Assembly (NCBI RefSeq): GCF_001281175.1
Contig: NZ_KQ440396.1
Coordinates: 1 to 64,000, forward strand
Reading direction: 5' to 3'
DNA length: 64,000 nt
From: Apilactobacillus apinorum
GTDB taxonomy: Bacteria; Bacillota; Bacilli; Lactobacillales; Lactobacillaceae
Shown here piece after piece: positions 36,332-45,789 of this stretch; the stretch's first letter is position 1; each line of letters opens with the position of its first letter. The position numbers and the translations under genes were made by a program. The notes beneath the pieces were generated by a model. It was not told the DNA's origin. It saw nothing but the letters and a program-made list of their open reading frames with translations, and searched no databases.

Positions 36332-36982
36332 ATGAGAGTTAGAAACAAACCTTGGGCTGATGATTTTATCAAAGAAAATGAAAAGTATATCGTTACTGAA
36401 CCAGAAAATTGGATTGGTAAATGGTCACAACGTTTTGAAAAAGAACAACCAATTCATATTGAAATTGGTACTGGAAAAGGTCAATTTATTGTTGAAATGG
36501 CCAAAAGACATCCAGAAGTTAACTTCTTAGGAATTGAAATTCAAAAAACTGTTATCGCGATTGCTCTTAAGAAAGTAGTTGAAGCAGACTTACCAAACTT
36601 GCAACTAGTTCATACTGATGGAGCAGGGGTAGATACATTTTTTGGTAAACATGAAATTGATACTGTTTATCTAAACTTCTCTGATCCATGGCCTAAATCT
36701 AGACATGCCAAGAGAAGACTTACTTCTCCAACATTTTTAGATAGTTATAAGACTATCCTAAAAGAAGATGCTCCAGTTGTATTTAAGACCGACAACCGTG
36801 GATTATTCGAATATTCAGTAGTTACATTTAACAATTACGGTATGTATTTTGATATGTTATCTCTAGATTTACACAATAGTGATTACATGGAAGATAACGT
36901 TGAAACTGAATATGAACACAAGTTTAGTAGCAAGGGACCTATTTACAAGATTGTTGCTTACTTTAATAAAAAAGAAGACTAG
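36332..36982 (+). CDS. trmB: tRNA (guanine-N7)-methyltransferase TrmB
   Basis: TrmB makes m7G46 in the variable loop of tRNAs using SAM. The SAM motif IEIGTGKGQFIVEMA is near residue 45, the FLGIEIQK segment follows, and the catalytic NFSDPWPKSRHAKRRLT motif lies in the middle. The length of 216 residues is normal. GAGGAGG lies 6-7 nt upstream of the ATG. A hairpin with a T-run precedes the gene, so it may be attenuated. Its end is convergent with an unknown minus-strand gene, and the two stop codons are separated by one base. Confidence 0.96.
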   Translation: MRVRNKPWADDFIKENEKYIVTEPENWIGKWSQRFEKEQPIHIEIGTGKGQFIVEMAKRHPEVNFLGIEIQKTVIAIALKKVVEADLPNLQLVHTDGAGVDTFFGKHEIDTVYLNFSDPWPKSRHAKRRLTSPTFLDSYKTILKEDAPVVFKTDNRGLFEYSVVTFNNYGMYFDMLSLDLHNSDYMEDNVETEYEHKFSSKGPIYKIVAYFNKKED

Positions 36983-36983
36983 A

Positions 36984-37298
36984 TTAATAGTCTTCTTGAA
37001 GTTCTGAAACCCATTTAAACTTATAGTTTGAACTGATTTCAAAATAGTGATCTTTTATGTTGTTGTTATTATCTAAAACGTTAATCGCTCCGATATAATC
37101 GTTTTCATTATTCTTTTTCATAATCCAGCTTCCACATACGTTGTTGGATGCTAATGTATCCTTCGCATGCTTTACTTGTAAATTAATTTTTTTGAGGTGC
37201 TGTTCTTCTTTTAATTTTTTTGCAACGTAAATACTTGCACCAACAATCCCAATAGTTAAACTAGACACAATTGCGTTATGCGCTCTAATATATACCAC
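36984..37298 (-). CDS. Hypothetical membrane-anchored protein, about 100 residues
   Basis: I do not recognise this protein. One N-terminal hydrophobic segment (AIVSSLTIGIVGASIYVA) is followed by a charged helix and a C-terminal part that looks like a small beta domain (CGSWIMKKNNENDYIGAINVLD, HYFEISSNYKFKWVSEL). The segment layout suggests a membrane-tethered cytoplasmic domain. The start is uncertain. GTG 37298 lies inside the only Shine-Dalgarno (AAGGAAGTGG). An in-frame ATT at 37289 has ideal spacing of 8 nt. GTG at 37268 has no clear ribosome-binding site. Confidence 0.7.
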   Translation of the reverse strand: MVYIRAHNAIVSSLTIGIVGASIYVAKKLKEEQHLKKINLQVKHAKDTLASNNVCGSWIMKKNNENDYIGAINVLDNNNNIKDHYFEISSNYKFKWVSELQEDY

Positions 37299-37408
37299 TT
37301 CCTTTTTCTTAATGTATATTATATAACACTAAAATTTATAATCAAACTGCATTATAATTTTGTCTAAATACGTTATAATAAAGGAAAATGACAATAGGAG
37401 AGATAATT

Positions 37409-37726
37409 ATGGAACAATTACCAACTATGAACTTAGAAGAACTAAAAACAAAATTAAGTGAGGGAAAATACATGTTATTCTTCACTGCTGGCTGGTGCCC
37501 AGATTGTGCATTCATTAAGCCTGCAATGCCAGAAATCGAAGCTGAATACCCAGATTACACTTTCATTACTGTAGATCGTGATGAAAATATCGACTTAGCT
37601 GCAGATATGGCTATTTTTGGAATTCCTAGCTTTGTTGCTTTTGAAAACGGTGAAGAAATTGGTCGTTTTGTAAACAAGGATAGAAAGACTAAGAAACAAG
37701 TTGAAGAATTTATCGATTCTCTATAA
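37409..37726 (+). CDS. Thioredoxin-like protein (YtpP type)
   Basis: This is a small thioredoxin-fold protein of 105 residues with the active-site pair C30-P-D-C33 in AGWCPDCAFIKP and the cis-proline in FGIPSFVAF. It is expected to reduce or oxidise dithiols in the cytosol. CPDC differs from the standard CGPC, so its redox potential may differ from that of the main thioredoxin. The ATG at 37409 has AGGAGA upstream. The upstream frame from 37388 has no ribosome-binding site. The order thioredoxin, ytpR, sftA, murC matches the Bacillus ytp cluster, without ytpQ. Confidence 0.9.
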   Translation: MEQLPTMNLEELKTKLSEGKYMLFFTAGWCPDCAFIKPAMPEIEAEYPDYTFITVDRDENIDLAADMAIFGIPSFVAFENGEEIGRFVNKDRKTKKQVEEFIDSL

Positions 37727-37750
37727 AAATAATTTGGAAGGTAAGATTTA

Positions 37751-38395
37751 ATGTTAATTGCAAGTTACAATCCTAAACAAACAGGTGACATCTTGGTCGT
37801 TATTTTAGGTGAAGATGCCAAAGAACAAAAAGTTGAATATAAAGATAGCGTGGTTAGAATTTCTGACGAAAACTCTGACCGTGTTACTGGTTTTAACTTT
37901 TTATCTGCTTCAGAAACATTACCAAGACTAAAAGATGTTGATGGTAAAGTTGAATTAACTCAAGATGATTTAAATTCATTAAATGAAGTATTAAAAAACA
38001 ATGGTCTTTCAGATACATTGGAATTAGATGAAGATCCTAAATTTGTTGTTGGGTATGTAAAATCTGTTAAAGAACATCCCAAGTCTGATCATTTGAAAAT
38101 TACAGAAACTGAAATTGACAATGGCAAAACTTTGCAAATTGTTAGTGGATCACCAAATATGCAAGAAAACATTAAGGTTGTTGTTGCTAAAGTTGGTGCA
38201 ATGATGCCAGATGGTCTTATTATTTGGCCTGGAGAATTAAAGGGTGAAGAAAGTATCGGTATGATTTGTTCAGGACGTGAATTATTAATCAAGAACGCCC
38301 CAAACCGTCCAGGAGCACTTATCTTACCTAATGATTACCAAGAAGTAGGAGAAGCTTTTGATTTTGCTAAATCAGAAACTTTATTTACAAAATAA
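37751..38395 (+). CDS. ytpR: YtpR family tRNA-binding protein
   Basis: The protein resembles the N-terminal tRNA-binding (EMAP/OB-fold) part of the phenylalanyl-tRNA synthetase beta chain, but stands alone. Residues about 95-195 form the OB-fold (VVGYVKSVKEHPKSDHLKITETEI, LQIVSGSPNMQENIKVVVAKVGAMMPDGLII, IGMICSGREL). The N-terminal 90 residues form a small extra domain typical of YtpR. The cellular role is not established, although RNA binding is likely. The length is 214 residues. It follows the thioredoxin gene by 24 nt and precedes sftA. Confidence 0.92.
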   Translation: MLIASYNPKQTGDILVVILGEDAKEQKVEYKDSVVRISDENSDRVTGFNFLSASETLPRLKDVDGKVELTQDDLNSLNEVLKNNGLSDTLELDEDPKFVVGYVKSVKEHPKSDHLKITETEIDNGKTLQIVSGSPNMQENIKVVVAKVGAMMPDGLIIWPGELKGEESIGMICSGRELLIKNAPNRPGALILPNDYQEVGEAFDFAKSETLFTK

Positions 38396-38447
38396 GAGAT
38401 AATCTCTCTTGTTATACATAAATTACAAAATTAAGGATGACGTTTGA

Positions 38448-40841
38448 ATGGAACACTATGATGGACCGGCTTTTTACAGAAAATATAATATAAAACATAA
38501 TGCGATAGAACCAACACATGCTAATAAGTCTGAACAAAGTTCATCCCATCAAACTATAGATACACCCAAAGAATCTAAACATAGCGTTGATGATGAAATA
38601 TTGACCAGAACAGAAAATCCAATTGCTAAAAGAGCAGCTGCATTTACTCCTACGCATAATAGTTCATCAGCAACAAAAGTACAATTTTATGAAAAATCAA
38701 GTTCAAGTAAGTACCAAAAACTAAAAGAGCAATTAACTAGGGATAATGAATCTTTAATGTTGATTACTGATGATTCAACTGATGCAATTAATTTATCCAA
38801 TCCAACCATTCCAGTTGAGGTTGATTTACAAGAAGATAAGTACGCAGTTGAAGAAGAAGTAAATGAAATTAGCCAATTTAATGACATAAAAGCAGATTCT
38901 TATGCAACTCCATACATTGAAAGCATGGCAAAGAAAGATGCAGAAATTAATGTCGCATCAGATATTGATGAATCAGATAATACTAATTTCGAAAGCAAAG
39001 CCAACTCTTCTTTTGATGAATTTATTAATAGAAGCACTCATCAAGATGAATCAGATGAAGACTTTAATAACGACATAGTTCAAAACAATAACGATAACAT
39101 TGAAGAAAATGATGATGATATCAAAGATGATTTGAACAATGATGATGAAGGCGATAGCTTCGCATCTATGAATGATGACGAAGAAGCTGATGATTTATAT
39201 GATAATCAACAAGCTGATAGTCAAAGCGATGATAGTCTAAGTCAGTCTGTTGCAGCACGTAAACCAATTGAACAACATGGACTAGGTAATTCTTTATCAT
39301 CAATCTTAAATCAAGAACATAATGTTCAAAAAGATTTATCTATCTTCAATGATCAACCAGATAAAGTTGAAGAAGAAGCTGAATACAGCCATGAAGAAAG
39401 TGTATCCGCTGACTATGATGATAGGGGATATCGTTTCCCATCAATGAGCTTATTATCACCCGCTGACACTTTTGAAGATGATAGCATGGATGATTGGATT
39501 ACATCACAAGCTGAAATCTTAGATGAAACGCTGCAAGCGTTTAATGTTGACGCTAGTGTTGTTGATTGGACTAATGGACCAACTGTTACGCAGTTCCAAA
39601 TCAAACTACAATTAGGGGTTAAAGTAAGTAAGATTACTAATTTAACAGATGATTTGAAGCTAGCGTTGGCAGCAAAAGATATTAGAATTGAAGCACCAAT
39701 TCCTGGAAAAACTACGGTTGGTATCGAAATTCCAAATCCTAAGCCAAGACCAGTGAAATTATCTGAGGTAATCAATACACCACAATTCATGAATACCGAC
39801 AAGCCACTAACAGTTGCGTTAGGTGTTGACTTAACGGGTAAACCACAAATGGCCGATTTAAGTAAGATGCCACATGGATTGATTGCTGGGGCTACAGGTT
39901 CAGGTAAGAGTGTGTTCTTAAATAGTTTATTGATTTCATTGCTATATAAGGCTACTCCTGCACAGTTAAAAATGATTTTGATTGATCCAAAAGCAGTAGA
40001 AATGGCTCCATATGATAAGTTGCCTCATCTATTATCTCCAGTTATATCAGATCCAAAACAAGCTTCTGCAGCTTTAAAATGGTCTGTTAAAGAGATGGAT
40101 GAACGTTATGAAAAATTGGCTGCTGCTGGGGCTAGAAACATTGAGCAATTCAATGAAATAGCTGAAAAGTCCGGTGAGTACACTAAAAAGATGCCTTATA
40201 TCTTAATTGTAATTGATGAGTTGGCTGATTTAATGATGGTCGCATCAAGTGAGGTACAAGACTACATTGTTAGAATTACTCAAAAGGCACGAGCAGCTGG
40301 TATTCATTTAATCGTCGCAACCCAAAGACCTAGTGTTGATATTATTACAGGTACAATTAAAAATAATATTCCTACTCGTGTTGCCTTTATGGTTTCAAGT
40401 CAAGTTGATTCAAGAACCATCATCGATACAGCAGGAGCTGAAAGACTATTAGGTAAGGGTGATATGTTATATCTTGGAAATGGAGCTAGTCAGTCTTCAC
40501 GTTTACAAGGTACTTTTGTAACAAACGATGAAATAGAACGAATTACCGACGAAGTTAGAAAACAAGGTCAACCTAAATATGCTTTCCAACCGGAATCATT
40601 ATTAAAATCAGTTAATCAAGTGGAGCAACAAGATGAATTGATGCCAGATGTTTTGGAATACATTTCTAGTGAGGAAACTGTTTCTACTTCTAAATTACAA
40701 AGAGTATTTTCCATTGGTTATAACCGAGCGGCTAGCTTGATTGATGATCTAGAACAGCATAACTACGTATCTGGACAACACGGTTCAAAACCAAGGGATG
40801 TTTATTTAACTGAGAGTGATTATCAAAAGTTAAATATTTAG
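38448..40841 (+). CDS. sftA: DNA translocase SftA (FtsK/SpoIIIE family, soluble form)
   Basis: This is an FtsK-type motor that pumps chromosomal DNA near the division site. The motor domain occupies about residues 345-725, with Walker A GATGSGKSV near residue 480 and Walker B LIVIDELADLMM. The C-terminal winged-helix gamma domain reads LQRVFSIGYNRAASLIDDLE. No N-terminal membrane segments are present, as in Bacillus SftA (YtpS). Residues about 1-330 are a low-complexity linker very rich in Asp, Glu, Asn and Ser. The thioredoxin-ytpR-sftA-murC order also supports SftA rather than SpoIIIE. The length is 797 residues. Confidence 0.93.
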   Translation: MEHYDGPAFYRKYNIKHNAIEPTHANKSEQSSSHQTIDTPKESKHSVDDEILTRTENPIAKRAAAFTPTHNSSSATKVQFYEKSSSSKYQKLKEQLTRDNESLMLITDDSTDAINLSNPTIPVEVDLQEDKYAVEEEVNEISQFNDIKADSYATPYIESMAKKDAEINVASDIDESDNTNFESKANSSFDEFINRSTHQDESDEDFNNDIVQNNNDNIEENDDDIKDDLNNDDEGDSFASMNDDEEADDLYDNQQADSQSDDSLSQSVAARKPIEQHGLGNSLSSILNQEHNVQKDLSIFNDQPDKVEEEAEYSHEESVSADYDDRGYRFPSMSLLSPADTFEDDSMDDWITSQAEILDETLQAFNVDASVVDWTNGPTVTQFQIKLQLGVKVSKITNLTDDLKLALAAKDIRIEAPIPGKTTVGIEIPNPKPRPVKLSEVINTPQFMNTDKPLTVALGVDLTGKPQMADLSKMPHGLIAGATGSGKSVFLNSLLISLLYKATPAQLKMILIDPKAVEMAPYDKLPHLLSPVISDPKQASAALKWSVKEMDERYEKLAAAGARNIEQFNEIAEKSGEYTKKMPYILIVIDELADLMMVASSEVQDYIVRITQKARAAGIHLIVATQRPSVDIITGTIKNNIPTRVAFMVSSQVDSRTIIDTAGAERLLGKGDMLYLGNGASQSSRLQGTFVTNDEIERITDEVRKQGQPKYAFQPESLLKSVNQVEQQDELMPDVLEYISSEETVSTSKLQRVFSIGYNRAASLIDDLEQHNYVSGQHGSKPRDVYLTESDYQKLNI

Positions 40842-40911
40842 AAAAAAAGAGAACATCTTTTGATAAATCTGCTATGATAGATTTATTGAGAGATAAAAGG
40901 AGCATTTAAAT

Positions 40912-42243
40912 ATGGATGCAAAGAAGATATATCATTTTGTCGGCATTAAAGGTACTGGAATGGCGGCAATGGCAAGAATTCTAAAAGATAGAGGATATGA
41001 AGTACAAGGTTCTGACATTGATAAATATACTTTTACTCAAGTAGGACTAGAACAAGCGGGTATTAAGGTACTTCCTTTTAATGTTGATAATATTAAAGAA
41101 GGACTAACCGTAATTGCTGGAAATGCATTTACAGACGATCAACCAGAAATCAAAAAATCAAGAGAAATGGGTCTAGAAGTATTTAGATATCATGAATTTC
41201 TTGGAGAAATGATTAAGGGACATACCAGTATTGGTGTTTGTGGTGCGCATGGTAAAACTAGTACCACAGGATTACTAGCACACGTATTATCTGGAATCGC
41301 TCCTACTGATTATTTAATTGGTGATGGAACAGGTAAAGGGGTTCCTGAAGCAAGGTTCTTTGCTTATGAAGCAGATGAATATCGTCGTCACTTCCTAGCA
41401 ACTAGTCCTGACTATGCAATCATGACTAATATTGACTTTGATCATCCTGATTACTATACAGGTATCGATGATGTTAAAAGTGCATTCCAATCATTTGCTA
41501 ACCAAACAAAGAAAGGTATCTTTGCATGGGGTGATGATGAAAATCTAAGAGATATTAAAGCTGATGTTCCAATTTATTACTATGGAACCAGAGAAGATGA
41601 TGATTTTAGAGCTGTTAACGTTGTTAAGAGTACTTCAGGATCAGAATTTGATGTTGAATACAAAGGTGAAAAAATTGGTCACTTCCAAATTCATTCATAT
41701 GGTGAACATAATGTTTTGAATGCCTTAGCAGTTATCGCTGTTTCATATTTTGAACATGATAATTTGGCAGAAGTCCAAAATGAATTTGATACATTTAAAG
41801 GTGTTAAGAGACGTTTTGCGCAAAGAAAAGTTGCCGATATGACAATTATCGATGACTATGCACATCATCCATCAGAAATTGATGCAACGATTGATGCAGC
41901 AAGACAAGAATATCCAAATAAGAAAATCATCGCTGTCTTCCAACCACATACATTTAGTAGAACTATCGCTTACTTAGATGATTTTGCTACTAGTTTGAAT
42001 AAGGCGGATGACGTATACATTACTAAGATTTACAGCTCACCTAGAGAAAAATCTGGAAATGTTTCTAGTGCTGATTTAGCTGCGAAGATTACTAAGAATG
42101 GTGGATTAATTGAAGCAGACAATATGTCACCATTGCTGGAATATCATGATGCAGTTGTTGTCTTCATGGGTGCTGGAGATATTCAAAATTATGAACGTAT
42201 TTATGAAAATCTTTTAAATGATGTTACAAATAATATGAATTAA
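40912..42243 (+). CDS. murC: UDP-N-acetylmuramate-L-alanine ligase
   Basis: MurC adds L-Ala, the first stem-peptide residue, to UDP-MurNAc. The N-terminal nucleotide-sugar motif [11 protein letters not shown] is at residues 12-22 and the Mur-ligase P-loop [10 protein letters not shown] near residue 111. The central motif EADEYRRHF, the DFDHPDYY segment and the C-terminal VDDYAHHP-equivalent ([12 protein letters not shown]) and FQPHTFSRT are all present. The length of 443 residues is normal. AAAAGGAG precedes the ATG, and it has about 70 nt to sftA. Confidence 0.97.
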   Translation: MDAKKIYHFVGIKGTGMAAMARILKDRGYEVQGSDIDKYTFTQVGLEQAGIKVLPFNVDNIKEGLTVIAGNAFTDDQPEIKKSREMGLEVFRYHEFLGEMIKGHTSIGVCGAHGKTSTTGLLAHVLSGIAPTDYLIGDGTGKGVPEARFFAYEADEYRRHFLATSPDYAIMTNIDFDHPDYYTGIDDVKSAFQSFANQTKKGIFAWGDDENLRDIKADVPIYYYGTREDDDFRAVNVVKSTSGSEFDVEYKGEKIGHFQIHSYGEHNVLNALAVIAVSYFEHDNLAEVQNEFDTFKGVKRRFAQRKVADMTIIDDYAHHPSEIDATIDAARQEYPNKKIIAVFQPHTFSRTIAYLDDFATSLNKADDVYITKIYSSPREKSGNVSSADLAAKITKNGGLIEADNMSPLLEYHDAVVVFMGAGDIQNYERIYENLLNDVTNNMN

Positions 42244-42247
42244 ATTC

Positions 42248-42275
42248 TTGTAGTTTTTATTTAATCTGTTAAAAT
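42248..42275 (+). promoter_or_regulatory. Probable promoter of the Bax-inhibitor-type gene
   Basis: TTGTAG (42248-42253) and TAAAAT (42270-42275) are separated by 16 nt. An upstream TG (TGTTAAAAT) adds an extended -10. Confidence 0.6.
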
Positions 42276-42320
42276 GTTTCTAACCTATTAAAGGATTTTT
42301 TAGGAGGATTATAAAAAATT

Positions 42321-43016
42321 ATGAATAACTATGATCAATCAGAACGTAGATTAGTTAATGACGCATTCGGAATGAATAGATTTTTAACTAAGACTTACGG
42401 ATGGATGACCCTTTCAGTTTTAATTTCAGGCCTTGTTGCTTACCTAATGGGTGGAATGTACCATGTTACATTTAACGCCGGTGCTTCAATCGTAGGTCTT
42501 ATTCTCTGGATGGTATTAGCGTTCACAACACAAAATCTTGCATTGCGTAATGCTTTTGCAGGGTTCATTTCATTGATTGTTTTCTCTGCTTTAACAGGTG
42601 GATTGTTCTCATACATTTTTATGGCATACAGTTCAACTGCAATTGCAGAAGCCTTCCTAACAACAACAATTGATTTCGCTGTTATGGCATTAATTGGGGT
42701 TACTACAAAGAAGAGCTTGGATAAAGTTGGTACTCAAGCAATGGCAGCATTATTTGCGCTAATTATTGTAAGTATCATCAACATTTTCCTAGGCAACCCT
42801 CTATTTGATTTATTTATTTCATTTATTGCGGTTATTATTTTTACAGCCTTTACTGCATATGACAGTCAAAAGATTAAACAATCATTTAACGAATATGGTT
42901 CAGAAGTTTCTGAAAATGGTTTAGCAATAAGTGGGGCAATGATTCTATACATGGACTTCATTAACTTATTTATTCACTTACTAAGTATTTTTGGATTCGC
43001 AAATAACGATAGATAG
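42321..43016 (+). CDS. Bax inhibitor-1 / YccA family membrane protein
   Basis: This 231-residue protein has seven hydrophobic segments and belongs to the BI-1/YccA (UPF0005) family, whose bacterial members act as pH-sensitive calcium leak channels or modulate membrane proteases. The N-terminal NRFLTKTYGWMTLSVLISGLVAYLMGG and the C-terminal FTAFTAYDSQKIKQ followed by the last segment ILYMDFINLFIHLLSIFG are the family's conserved parts. The conserved Asp in TAYDSQ is one of the residues linked to pH gating. TAGGAGG lies upstream of the ATG. Confidence 0.93.
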   Translation: MNNYDQSERRLVNDAFGMNRFLTKTYGWMTLSVLISGLVAYLMGGMYHVTFNAGASIVGLILWMVLAFTTQNLALRNAFAGFISLIVFSALTGGLFSYIFMAYSSTAIAEAFLTTTIDFAVMALIGVTTKKSLDKVGTQAMAALFALIIVSIINIFLGNPLFDLFISFIAVIIFTAFTAYDSQKIKQSFNEYGSEVSENGLAISGAMILYMDFINLFIHLLSIFGFANNDR

Positions 43017-43017
43017 T

Positions 43018-43053
43018 AAAAAAAGATGGTGTTTCTACAACACCATCTTTTTT
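43018..43053 (+). terminator. Intrinsic terminator after the Bax-inhibitor-type gene
   Basis: AAAGATGGTGTT and AACACCATCTTT form a hairpin with a TCTAC loop and a T-run. Confidence 0.92.
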
Positions 43054-43121
43054 ATTTTTTATATAATAATAGTATATGTACATGTTAAAATTAAATTATC
43101 GAAAACGATAAGGAGAATTAT

Positions 43122-45770
43122 ATGTCTGAGAAAAGATTATTATTGATCGATGGAAACAGTATAACCTATAAAGCGTTTTTCGCTTTAATTAACCAGGTTA
43201 ACAGTTTCGTTAATAACGAAGGTATACATACTAATGCAGTTTTTGGTTTTAACAATATGTTAAATATCATGCTAGATAAATTTAAACCAACAAATGTTTT
43301 GGTTGCTTTTGATGCTGGTAAAACTACATTTAGAACAGAAATGTATGCTGATTATAAATCTGGACGAGATAAGACTCCGGATGAATTAAGAGAACAATTT
43401 GACTATGTAAAAGAACTACTTAAAAACCGTGGAATTAAATATTATCAATTAGATAACTACGAAGCCGATGATATTATTGGAACCTTATCCAAGGAAGCAG
43501 ATCAGCTAGGATTTGAAACAACTATTGTAACTGGTGATAATGATTTAACCCAATTATGTTCAGATAAAACAACTGTATCCATTTCAAATCGTGGAGTTTC
43601 TGGAGTTGTAAGATACGACACTGATTATGTTAAAGAAACAATGGGAATTACACCTGAACAAATTATTGATTGGAAAGCGCTAAAGGGTGATTCTTCTGAT
43701 AATTATTCTGGTGTAACTGGAGTCGGTGATAAGACAGCATTAAAATTAGTTACTCAATTTGGTAGTGTTGAAAATCTTTATGAACATTTAGATGAAGTTA
43801 GTGGTAAAAAGTTATTAGAACACTTAACTGAAGATAAAGAAAATGCTTTTTTAGCTAAAAAATTAGCTACTATCAACCGTAATGCACCGATTGAAATTAC
43901 AGTAGATGATACTGTTTATGACGGCGATCATATTAAAGAATTAATCAATTTCTATCGTGAAATGAACTTTAGAAAGTTTTTAAGCGAAATGAGCGCTGAT
44001 CAAGTTGAAACAATGGATAAAGTTGATTTTGTTGAATTAAATTCTGATAATGTAAATGACATTGATGTTAAAGATGGGTCAAATGTAAGTTTTTATCTTG
44101 GAATGGATGGAGATAATTATCACACTGCTGATTATATCGGTTTCGCATTGAAAATTGACGAAACTAACTACATTTCCAGAAACATCGAATTATTGATGGA
44201 TGATAATCTAAAAGCTTTACTTGAAAGCAATAAGATTAGTAAAAATGTATTTGATGGTAAGCGAACATATGTCGGATTAAACAGACTAGGCATCAAATTA
44301 AATAATGTCGACTTCGACTTGCTTTTGGCATCTTATTTACTAGATACTAACGATAATAGTTATGATTTAGGAAAAGTAGCAAATCGTCATGATTATTTTG
44401 ATGTTCAATCTGATGAGGACGTATATGGAAAAGGTGCTAAGAGAGCAATTCCTGATGATGATATTTTGTTTGATCATTTCGCTAGAAAAGTTAATGCTAT
44501 TAACAGTCTAAAAGATAAGCTATTTGATGAATTAAAAGAAAATAATCAAGTAGATTTATATAGGGATGTTGAACTACCTTTATCATTCGTATTGGCTAGA
44601 ATGGAAATTGCTGGAGTCGTTATTAATAAAGATATTTTAATTTCCATGAAATCTAAAATCTCTGAAAAATTGTTAGAAATCAAACAATCAATTTACAATG
44701 ATGCTGGTGAAGAATTCAATATTGCTTCTCCTAAACAATTAGGAGAAATCCTATTCGACAAGATGCAATTACCAGTAGTAAAGAAAACTAAAACGGGTTA
44801 TTCTACTGCTGTAGGTGTTTTAGAACAATTGGCACCAGATTATCCAATCGTAGAAAAAGTATTGGAATATCGTAAATACTCTAAAATCCTATCCACTTAT
44901 GTAGAAGGATTATTGTCAGATATTCACGTTGATAATAAAGTCCATACAAGATACTTGCAAACACTTACACAAACAGGTAGATTATCTTCTGTTGATCCTA
45001 ACTTACAAAACATTCCAGTTAGAACAGAAGAAGGACGTAAGATTAGACAAGCATTTATCCCTAGTGAAAGTAATTGGCAAATTTTTTCATCAGATTATTC
45101 TCAAATTGAGCTACGTGTATTGGCTTCCATTTCTGGTGATAAGAATATGCAAGACGAATTCATTCACAATGATGATATCCATGCTTCAACTGCTAGAAGA
45201 ATATTTGGTTTGTCAGATAATAGTGAAGTTACACCAGAGTATAGAAGACAAGCTAAGGCAGTTAACTTCGGAATTGTGTATGGAATTTCGGACTTTGGAT
45301 TATCTAAAAACACTGGAATTAGTAGAAATGATGCTAAAGAATTCATTGAAAAATATTTTGCTGAATATCCAGGAGTTAAGAAATACATGGAAGATAGTGT
45401 CAACAGTGCTAGAGAAAAAGGATATGTTGAAACTATCTTACATCGTCGAAGATATCTTCCAGATATCAATGCAAAGAATTTTAATTTAAGATCATTTGCA
45501 GAAAGAACTGCTATGAATTCACCAATTCAAGGTAGCGCTGCTGATATTATTAAAATTGCGATGATTAAAATGGAACAAGAACTAGAAAAACGTAATTTAA
45601 AAGCTAAGATGTTACTTCAAGTTCATGATGAATTGATTTTTGAAGCACCTAGCGAAGAAATTGAAATTTTAGAAGAGTTGGTTCCTAAAGTAATGGATTC
45701 TGCTGTGAAATTAAATGTCCCATTGAACGTAAAAAGTCATTATGGGAATAGTTGGTACAGCTTGAAATAA
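43122..45770 (+). CDS. polA: DNA polymerase I
   Basis: PolA fills gaps and removes RNA primers. The 882 residues comprise a 5'-3' exonuclease domain (to about residue 290, with GNSITYKAFFA, ADDIIGTL, TGDNDLTQL and KGDSSDNYSGVTGVGDKTA), a degenerate 3'-5' exonuclease-like domain, and the polymerase domain. Polymerase motifs A (DYSQIELRVLA), B (RRQAKAVNFGIVYG) and C (QVHDELIFE) are intact. The metal-binding acidic residues of the proofreading domain are not visible, which is common for Firmicute PolA. It begins a run of closely spaced genes up to dnaI. AAGGAG precedes the ATG. Confidence 0.97.
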   Translation: MSEKRLLLIDGNSITYKAFFALINQVNSFVNNEGIHTNAVFGFNNMLNIMLDKFKPTNVLVAFDAGKTTFRTEMYADYKSGRDKTPDELREQFDYVKELLKNRGIKYYQLDNYEADDIIGTLSKEADQLGFETTIVTGDNDLTQLCSDKTTVSISNRGVSGVVRYDTDYVKETMGITPEQIIDWKALKGDSSDNYSGVTGVGDKTALKLVTQFGSVENLYEHLDEVSGKKLLEHLTEDKENAFLAKKLATINRNAPIEITVDDTVYDGDHIKELINFYREMNFRKFLSEMSADQVETMDKVDFVELNSDNVNDIDVKDGSNVSFYLGMDGDNYHTADYIGFALKIDETNYISRNIELLMDDNLKALLESNKISKNVFDGKRTYVGLNRLGIKLNNVDFDLLLASYLLDTNDNSYDLGKVANRHDYFDVQSDEDVYGKGAKRAIPDDDILFDHFARKVNAINSLKDKLFDELKENNQVDLYRDVELPLSFVLARMEIAGVVINKDILISMKSKISEKLLEIKQSIYNDAGEEFNIASPKQLGEILFDKMQLPVVKKTKTGYSTAVGVLEQLAPDYPIVEKVLEYRKYSKILSTYVEGLLSDIHVDNKVHTRYLQTLTQTGRLSSVDPNLQNIPVRTEEGRKIRQAFIPSESNWQIFSSDYSQIELRVLASISGDKNMQDEFIHNDDIHASTARRIFGLSDNSEVTPEYRRQAKAVNFGIVYGISDFGLSKNTGISRNDAKEFIEKYFAEYPGVKKYMEDSVNSAREKGYVETILHRRRYLPDINAKNFNLRSFAERTAMNSPIQGSAADIIKIAMIKMEQELEKRNLKAKMLLQVHDELIFEAPSEEIEILEELVPKVMDSAVKLNVPLNVKSHYGNSWYSLK

Positions 45771-45789
45771 TTTAAGTGAGGTTAGAAAG

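Noticed and set aside
38948-39240. Asp/Asn-codon-rich stretch as a DNA tandem repeat
   Set aside because: It is protein-level low complexity within sftA, without a regular nucleotide period.
43122-45770. Loss of the PolA proofreading site as a special feature
   Set aside because: An inactive 3'-5' exonuclease domain is common in Firmicute PolA, so it is not unusual here.
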